From Bacteroidota bacterium (GTDB lineage Bacteria; Bacteroidota; Ignavibacteria; Kapaibacteriales; UBA2268): a DNA stretch of 7,104 nt. How positions within the stretch are numbered: the stretch's first letter is position 1; each line of letters starts with the position of its first letter. The stretch covers positions 1 through 7,104 of the forward strand of contig JAFRQN010000189.1 in assembly GCA_017428585.1 (NCBI GenBank). The letters are read 5' to 3'. Made by a program: the position numbers and the translations under genes. This document shows positions 1 through 5,900 of this stretch, piece after piece. Under the pieces are notes generated by a model that was given only the letters and a program-made list of their open reading frames with translations, ran no database searches and was not told the origin of the DNA.

Positions 1-611
1 CAGAAGCATTTATTATAGGTGAAAAATTTATTGGTGATTCTAACGTTGCTCTTATTCTTGGCGATAATATCTTTTATGATGAAACATCTTCTGTTTTTAC
101 AAAGAATATAAAAACAAATAAAAAAGCAGCTATCTTTGCTATTTATGTTGATGAACCAGAAAGATATGGAGTCGTAAAATTCGATGAAAACGATCAGCCT
201 GTTGATATTATTGAAAAACCTAAAACTTTTGTTTCTAATTATGCAGTACCAGGTTTTTATATATATGATAGTTCTGTTGTTTCAATCGCAAAATCTTTAA
301 CTCCATCCGATCGAGGCGAACTGGAAATTACTGATATTAATAAATATTATTTGGAACACGATGAACTTAATATTGTAAAAATAAACAGCGGCGTTGCTTG
401 GCTGGACTGCGGTACGCCTGATTCTCTATTAAGTGCAGGTAATCTTATTGCATCTATTGAAAAAAATAAGGGAATAAAACTTGGATGTATTGAAGAAGCT
501 GCTCTAAATCAAAAATTTATTAATGTTGAAATGCTGAAAAAATATATTGACGAACTGCCTAATTGTGATTATAAAAAGTATTTGGAGACACATTTGCTAA
601 AAATAAAATAA
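1..611 (+). CDS. rmlA: Glucose-1-phosphate thymidylyltransferase, C-terminal part (5' end outside window)
   Basis: Cytoplasmic enzyme joining dTTP and glucose-1-phosphate to give dTDP-glucose and pyrophosphate, the entry step to dTDP-L-rhamnose and related surface sugars. The frame is open from the left edge (first full codon at base 3) and gives 202 residues before TAA. Visible family motifs, numbered within the fragment: LILGDNIFYD with the metal-binding Asp at 21, RYGVVKFD around 55, IEKP at 70-73, VPGFYIYD around 83, PSDRGELEITDIN around 102, and VAWLDCGTPDSLL with the second metal-binding Asp at 135. The spacing between the two Asp residues fits RmlA, implying about 90 N-terminal residues are missing from a protein of about 290. 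The motif usually written WLDTGT reads WLDCGT here, a mild variant. A TTG at 351 lies inside the conserved domain and is not a start. The kinase gene follows after 24 bases, suggesting one transcript. The family is very secure; the exact pathway product is not visible. Confidence 0.95.
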   Translation, partial: EAFIIGEKFIGDSNVALILGDNIFYDETSSVFTKNIKTNKKAAIFAIYVDEPERYGVVKFDENDQPVDIIEKPKTFVSNYAVPGFYIYDSSVVSIAKSLTPSDRGELEITDINKYYLEHDELNIVKINSGVAWLDCGTPDSLLSAGNLIASIEKNKGIKLGCIEEAALNQKFINVEMLKKYIDELPNCDYKKYLETHLLKIK

Positions 612-635
612 TCATTTATAAAGTTCAATATTACT

Positions 636-2072
636 ATGTCTGCAGTTAATCAAATATCAAAACAATTCTTATTAATCTTTTCAGTTTTCTTCTTATTGTC
701 TGTTGTTTTTTTCTCTGATTTAATATATCAGAAAAGTAAAAAAAATTACAGCGAATTATTAAATATCGTAAATAATACAGTAGGTGTTATTTTCCAAAAT
801 GATAAAATAGATCATGATAATTTTATCGAGAATTATGCTAAATCTGAAAATATAACTGATAATAAAATAAGAATTTCTGTTATTGATTCATCTGGAAAAG
901 TAATATATGATTCTCAGATAAAAACTGACAAATTAGACAACCATATTAATAGAACTGAAATAGCAGCTGCTTTGAAAGGCAAAAGCAATACTTTAGTTAG
1001 AAAAAGCAATTCAGTAAATAAAAAATTATTATTTACTGCATCGCCTATATATAAGAATCATAAAATTATTGGTGTTGTTAGATCTTCTGTTGAGTTAAAT
1101 GCTATAATATTGGAAAATATCAAATTAACAGTATGTGTTATTTTGTTTTTGCTTGTATTCAGCATCATAATTATATGTATATTAAAACATTTCAATAATG
1201 ATATAAATAAATCTATAAATAAAATAAATAAGTCTTTTAAAAAACTTTCCTCTGGTACAAATACTGTTTTAGAGTTAAATAATTCTTCCGAATTGGCAGA
1301 ATTATCTGCTAACTTTAATAATCTGACTAAACAAATAACAGAACTTACAGAAGAAGTTAAAACAGGCGAAAAGCAAAAAAAAGATTTTATAATTAATATA
1401 TCCCATGAATTAAAAACACCGCTTACAGCTATTTATGGTTTTATAGAAACATTAGAAGATGAATTAAACGAAAATAAAAATTCATTATCTTCAGAAACAA
1501 TAAATAATTGTCAAGAATATATAAACATTATTAAGAGACATACCAATAGACTTGTAGCTATTGTTCAGGATCTTTTGCTGCTTTCTGAAATGGAAAGTTC
1601 TGATCTGCCTCTTGTTAAGACAGAAACAAATATCAAACAGTTGATTTATGGACTTTTGCCAATTTTTTCTCAAAGACTGGAAGAAAAAGGATTGCAGCTA
1701 AAAATTGAATTTCAGAATAATTTTGATACTATGTCTGTTGATGTTTTTACGTTTGAACAGATATTTATAAATCTAATAGATAATGCTGTAAAATATTCAG
1801 ATAAGGGAACTATTTATATAACAGCAAAAGCTGATGATAATTTTGCCTATTTTTCAATAAAAGATGAGGGAATAGGAATAAAAAAAGAATTGACAGATCG
1901 ATTGTTTGAAAGATTTTATACTGTGGATAAATCTCGTTCTCGCAATACTGGTGGAACTGGTTTAGGACTATCAATAGTTAAGCATATTGTTTTGCGGTAT
2001 AATGGTACTATTTCTGTACAAAGCGAACTTGGAGAAGGCTCTGAGTTTATTGTTAAATTGCCAAAAAAATAA
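636..2072 (+). CDS. phoR: PhoR-like membrane sensor histidine kinase
   Basis: A complete 478-residue inner-membrane sensor kinase that autophosphorylates on His and passes phosphate to a response regulator. Order: transmembrane helix 1 at about 10-30; extracytoplasmic sensor at 31-163 with a PAS/Cache-like strand pattern (VIDSSGKVIYDS at 82-93, DNHINR at 101-106, IGVVRSSVEL at 145-154); transmembrane helix 2 at about 164-183; HAMP-like linker at 186-240; HisKA with SHELKTPLTAIYGF (phospho-acceptor His257, and an E-x-x-T motif at 258-261 typical of kinases that are also phosphatases); N box NLIDNAVKYS (Asn379, Asn383); G1 DEGIGI (410-415); F box LFERF (423-427); G2 GGTGLGL (439-445). All catalytic elements are intact. 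The ATG at 636 gives a full first membrane helix, but no clear Shine-Dalgarno precedes it. The sensor layout and H-box context resemble PhoR (phosphate sensing); related WalK/ResE-type kinases remain possible. No response-regulator gene is adjacent within the window, and upstream lies rmlA. Kinase call near certain, PhoR assignment moderate. Confidence 0.93.
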   Translation: MSAVNQISKQFLLIFSVFFLLSVVFFSDLIYQKSKKNYSELLNIVNNTVGVIFQNDKIDHDNFIENYAKSENITDNKIRISVIDSSGKVIYDSQIKTDKLDNHINRTEIAAALKGKSNTLVRKSNSVNKKLLFTASPIYKNHKIIGVVRSSVELNAIILENIKLTVCVILFLLVFSIIIICILKHFNNDINKSINKINKSFKKLSSGTNTVLELNNSSELAELSANFNNLTKQITELTEEVKTGEKQKKDFIINISHELKTPLTAIYGFIETLEDELNENKNSLSSETINNCQEYINIIKRHTNRLVAIVQDLLLLSEMESSDLPLVKTETNIKQLIYGLLPIFSQRLEEKGLQLKIEFQNNFDTMSVDVFTFEQIFINLIDNAVKYSDKGTIYITAKADDNFAYFSIKDEGIGIKKELTDRLFERFYTVDKSRSRNTGGTGLGLSIVKHIVLRYNGTISVQSELGEGSEFIVKLPKK

Positions 2073-2172
2073 TATTATTATTCAAACAATAGTAACAAAT
2101 TAATAAAAAAATTGTCTTTTCTATATAAGGTGATAATCAAAAAGCAAAAAAGTTTTTTTTATATCTTATCCT

Positions 2173-2196
2173 AAAATTGCTAAAAAAATTGCTAAA
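2173..2196. repeat. Perfect 12-bp tandem direct repeat
   Basis: AAAATTGCTAAA occurs twice back to back (2173-2184 and 2185-2196) with no mismatch, about 100 bases after the kinase stop. The core TTGCTAA is not pure A/T, so it stands out from the background. It could be a replication-slippage duplication or a direct-repeat operator with a 12-bp period, close to one helical turn. No regulator is assigned. Confidence 0.7.
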
Positions 2197-2365
2197 TATA
2201 TTAATCTTATAATGTATTAAAATATAGTAAATTAGATAAATATTTTTATAGAATAGATAGTTTTTTATGCGTATACATTATATTTTATGTTATAACACTT
2301 TATTTTTATTGTGTTAATTACTAATTATAAGATTATATTGTAGAGATTATATTATATTTAGCAAG

Positions 2366-2402
2366 AAATAACCATAATTTTATTTATTATGGTTATTTTT
2401 TT
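2366..2402 (+). terminator. Intrinsic transcription terminator
   Basis: AAATAACCATAAT (2366-2378) is perfectly complementary to ATTATGGTTATTT (2386-2398), giving a 13-bp stem with a 7-base loop, followed directly by a T run to 2402. Pairing can extend outward by a G-T and A-T pairs into the upstream GCAAG. It probably ends the rmlA-kinase transcript, or a separate small transcript in the gap, and insulates the large gene downstream. The stem is A+T-rich with only two G-C pairs, so strength is uncertain, but a perfect hairpin plus T tract is the standard signature. The upstream A-rich stretch gives it some potential on the minus strand as well. Confidence 0.75.
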
Positions 2403-2517
2403 GTTTGTACCTTCAATTAAATTTTTCTATTTCCTATAATATTCAATTAATGCAGCATTTGCTTGAAATCAAATTTTATAAAATATATTTCAAATATAAT
2501 AAAAATACTATTTGCGC

Positions 2518-2606
2518 TGTAAATATTATGTTACATGTATGCAAATATTTATTGAATTATTTTGTAAATATTTTATGTATGGTTTGTAAAATGATATTTA
2601 ATAATT
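2518..2606. repeat. Four imperfect repeats phased at 22-23 bases
   Basis: A motif TG(T/C)AAA recurs at 2518, 2540, 2563 and 2585, intervals of 22, 23 and 22 bases. The first three copies extend to TG(T/C)AAATATT; the fourth reads TGTAAAATGATATT. An inverted copy, TATTTACA, lies at 2608-2615, so the block is flanked by the inverted pair GCTGTAAATA (2516-2525) and TATTTACAGC (2608-2617). The spacing of about two helical turns would place the motifs on one DNA face, as in operator arrays or iterons. It lies about 180-300 bases upstream of the candidate promoter of the large surface-protein gene. The function is unknown, and low-complexity A+T-rich DNA can produce such patterns by chance. Confidence 0.45.
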
Positions 2607-2782
2607 TTATTTACAGCTCTTTTATTAAATAAAAATTAATAATAATTCATCTATGTTGATAACTAATATTCATTTAATTGATTTATAACTTAATAGAAAT
2701 AATAATCTACATTTAGAATATTCTTTCTATACAATAAAAATATAAAATTTATTACATCTGAAATTTAGTTTTTGTAAAAATA

Positions 2783-2814
2783 TTTGTTTCTTTTGTTTGA
2801 TTTTTTTATTTTTG
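2783..2814 (+). promoter_or_regulatory. Candidate Bacteroidota-type promoter for the large surface-protein gene
   Basis: TTTG at 2783-2786 and TATTTTTG at 2807-2814 match the -33 TTTG and -7 TAnnTTTG elements described for Bacteroides. The 20-base gap puts the two centres 26 bases apart, as that consensus requires. Transcription would start near 2817-2818, giving a leader of about 115 bases before the GTG at 2933. The surrounding DNA is T-rich with several other TTTG copies (2792-2795, 2796-2799), so a chance match is possible, and the call depends on the phylum inference. Confidence 0.45.
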
Positions 2815-2922
2815 TACTACAAATTATATATAAAATTAAAAAAATATTATTTATAAAATTGTACAAAATAAATATTAAAAATTAAGCAAATGAATATAAG
2901 AAATAATTATAAAACTAAATTT

Positions 2923-2926
2923 GGAG
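2923..2926 (+). promoter_or_regulatory. Ribosome binding site deciding the GTG start
   Basis: GGAG sits six bases before GTG at 2933. The reading frame beginning at that GTG immediately encodes a basic N-terminus and a hydrophobic signal peptide, which settles the start. No ATG in the same frame gives a signal peptide. Confidence 0.75.
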
Positions 2927-2932
2927 ATTTTT

Positions 2933-5900
2933 GTGAGAAAGAGATTAATTAATTTAGTTGTTTTTTTCTTGTTTTTTAGTTTGGCTTCTATATTTGAAGC
3001 AGCAAACGCACAAGAAATAACAATAGGTGTACCATATACCAGTTGCACCTATTATCCTTACTATTATCAAAATAGTTATTCAGAATTTATTCTTCACAAA
3101 GGAGTATTAGGTTCTGAACCAATTACAATAGAACGTTTATCATTCCTTGTGTATAGTTTTAGCCGTGGCAATATGCACTCAATGGGTGATGTTTCTATTT
3201 ATATGAAACTTACATCAGATTCACTTGTAGTTGCTTCTACAACTTATAATTTAAATGATTATCAATTAGTATATGAACCAAATCCTCTTGAAATTCGTGG
3301 TTATTATGGTGATTGGCTTGATTACAATTTAGATTCAGAGTTTGAATATGATGGTCAACACAATATCAGTGTAATTATACATCATCAATCGCCTACTGCA
3401 AGATCGTCATCTTATTATAACTATTCAGCTGACTATGTTTATTATGGATTTGGAAATGTTACAAGATATGGATATAATAGCAGCAGTATGACAGCAAATC
3501 CAACTACTTCTTATACTGCACAATATCGTCCTTTCGTTGTAATTAATAGAGATGATATGAAAAGCCCTAAATGGGAGGCACAGTCCTATGATGATCATGC
3601 TTTAGCATATAGATATAATGAGAATTATAGAAGCGGCTCAGGTAATAATTTATATATGTATTATAATTATGGTGCCTATGAATGTCAATATGGTGCAGCT
3701 ATGTTAGGCAACCAGCCAAGAACAATTAATAAGCTGAGATTTTATGTTATGTATAGGAATGGTAGTATAGGATATGATTCTCAAAGATTTAAAATATTCC
3801 TTAAAAATGATGTACCATCTTGTTTGGCATACGGAGCAAGCTGTAATCAGTCAGTAGATACTTCTGATTATACAAAAGTATTTGATGGATCATACAAAAT
3901 AAATCAAACTTATGGTAATTTTTGGCAAGAAATAGAATTAGACGAACCATTCTATTATGACGGCAGTTCAAATTTATATATGCTGTTTGTAACAAATACT
4001 GGTTCGTATGTATATAACTACAATTACTACTTTACATTCTATAATCCATCTTATTCAGGAAGATATACATACGGTACATATTATCCAAATTGGCAGTATG
4101 GTACTAATTATTTCCCAATTTGTGATTTCGTTGGTCCAGTAGATAAATCTGCATCTAAAATTGCAAAAGTAGAAGATGAAATAATACCAAAACATACTTA
4201 TTTAACGTCAAGCAACTATACTTATTTCCCTTATTATTCATCACGTTATTCAGCAACAGAATTTGTAATACATAAGCAGGATTTAGATAACAAAGCTCAA
4301 TTATTAAAGAATATGGCATTCTTAAAGTATTCTTTGGGTAGTGTAGGCGGATATAGTACAGGTAAAACTAAACTGCCAAATGTAACAATATATTTAAAGA
4401 ATACTGAGGATTCAACAATAACAACATCATATAGTGCTACAGGTACATTAAGAAATGGCAGTAGATACAACGTAGGTGGTCCATTAGATACATCAGCAAG
4501 TTCAGGTTATACTCGTGTTTGGGGTAGAAGAGACATGCCTATTGCTGGAAACTATTCAGAGTATTATGTATTTAATTTTGATACTCCTTTCCAATATGAC
4601 GGCAACAAACATTTAAAAGTTTTGATTACTTATGATAGAGGAGATGCAAATACTCTTAATAATTACAATTGTTTCATGACTACATATACTGGTACAATAC
4701 GTGGAACAACAATGAGATACATATATAATGCTTCAACATGGCCTACAGCTACAACTAACTGGAATTCTGCAAGTGCATATAGACCTTATGTAGTATTTAA
4801 TAAAGAATCATACGGAAAATCACCTGTTGAAATAGCACCATACGACAATGTAGTTGCATCTGATAAAGTAGAGATAAGATGTTATGATAATTCAGCAATA
4901 ACTTCTTATGGCAGTACAACAAATTTATATAATAATACGTCTTTTGCAACAACCTATCAAAATAAATGCTATGTATCTGAAATGTTGTATACAGCTGGAG
5001 AATTAGGTGGCAAGCCAAGAATGATTGATAGAATTGCATTTATGCCTTACAGCCGTAGTGGCAGCGTAGCTGCATGCAAGCCTTTTGACTTGTATATGAA
5101 AAATTCATCAGATAGAGGTTGTCTATATTATATCAGTAATACTTCAACAACATACGATACATATATTGATTTCAATGGATATACAAAAGTACTTGACGGA
5201 TATACATACATTCCAACATCTGACAGTATAGGTAAGTGGGTAGAATTTAAATTAAAAGAGCCATTCTTCTATGATGGAGAAAGCGATCTTTTAGTAATGT
5301 ATGTGCCTCGTGCAACAGGGTCTGCAAATAGTAACTACTATAATTGGTGTACTTACTATAAATTCTCTTATGCTTTTAGATATAATACATCTACTTCTTA
5401 TCAAGGCAGATATAATTCTGGTACTGCTTATTGTCCAATGGTAAAATTTGGAGGAACAGAAGTACCGCCAAGACATACATATAAATCATCAAAAGTTGTT
5501 CAATTGACAGGCAGATGTCCAGAAGGTGCACCAGATGTTCCAATAGTAGGACTTAAGGTATCAACAAAGAAACCATTTGCACCATATTTGAATATGAATC
5601 AAATCATATTTAACGGTAAAAAATCATTGAACGTTAATCAAATTAAATCAGCAAAATGTTATTATACAGTAGAAAATAAATTCTCAACAGAACATCAATA
5701 CGGTGATGAAATAGAAGTTACTTCAAGCAATATAAACAAGTTGGTTTTCGAAAGCAATCAACCAATAGAAGCAAAAGTTGTGTATTTCTGGCTGGCATAC
5801 GATTTAAATGAGGGTGTTCCTGCAGGCTCAGAAATAGATGCAAGTGTTGTAGAATTTACATTGGATTATGAAGGCGAGAAAGCAACATACACTCCAGACG

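Larger units (their letters stand above)
2073..2932. other. Long A+T-rich intergenic region, 860 bases
   Basis: No credible gene was found here on either strand. The only open frame of note (2405-2632, 75 codons from a TTG) has no ribosome binding site and encodes a low-complexity Phe/Ile/Asn/Tyr-rich product expected from A+T-rich DNA. No tRNA cloverleaf was seen. The gap holds a 12-bp tandem repeat, a strong terminator hairpin, a block of phased TGTAAA-type repeats and a promoter-like pair, each listed separately. Weak imperfect hairpins at about 2095-2114 and 2128-2172 could end the kinase transcript, but neither is convincing. The distance from the kinase stop to the good terminator (about 290 bases) leaves room for a long 3' untranslated region or a small RNA. 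Confidence 0.75.

Noticed and set aside
351..611. Short 86-codon gene starting at TTG 351
   Set aside because: The frame is open upstream to base 1 with continuous RmlA motifs, so 351 is an internal Leu codon of the truncated rmlA gene.
2128..2172. Imperfect hairpin with A and T runs just after the kinase gene, considered as its terminator
   Set aside because: The stem is broken by bulges and consists mostly of A-T pairs, and no T tract follows the closing strand. The hairpin at 2366-2402 is far stronger.
2202..2335. 12-bp perfect inverted repeat TAATCTTATAAT / ATTATAAGATTA about 110 bases apart, possibly the base of a structured RNA
   Set aside because: In such A+T-rich DNA several 12-bp inverted pairs are expected by chance in a region this size, and no consistent internal helices extend it. 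Kept only as context for the possible small RNA.
2518..2606. CRISPR array
   Set aside because: The repeated unit is only about 6-10 bases, imperfect, with 12-17-base A+T-rich intervals and no cas genes, unlike CRISPR repeats and spacers.
2405..2632. 75-codon open frame on the plus strand in the intergenic gap
   Set aside because: It starts at a TTG without a ribosome binding site, directly after a terminator. The product is low-complexity Phe/Ile/Tyr/Asn, and the region is better described by the phased non-coding repeats.
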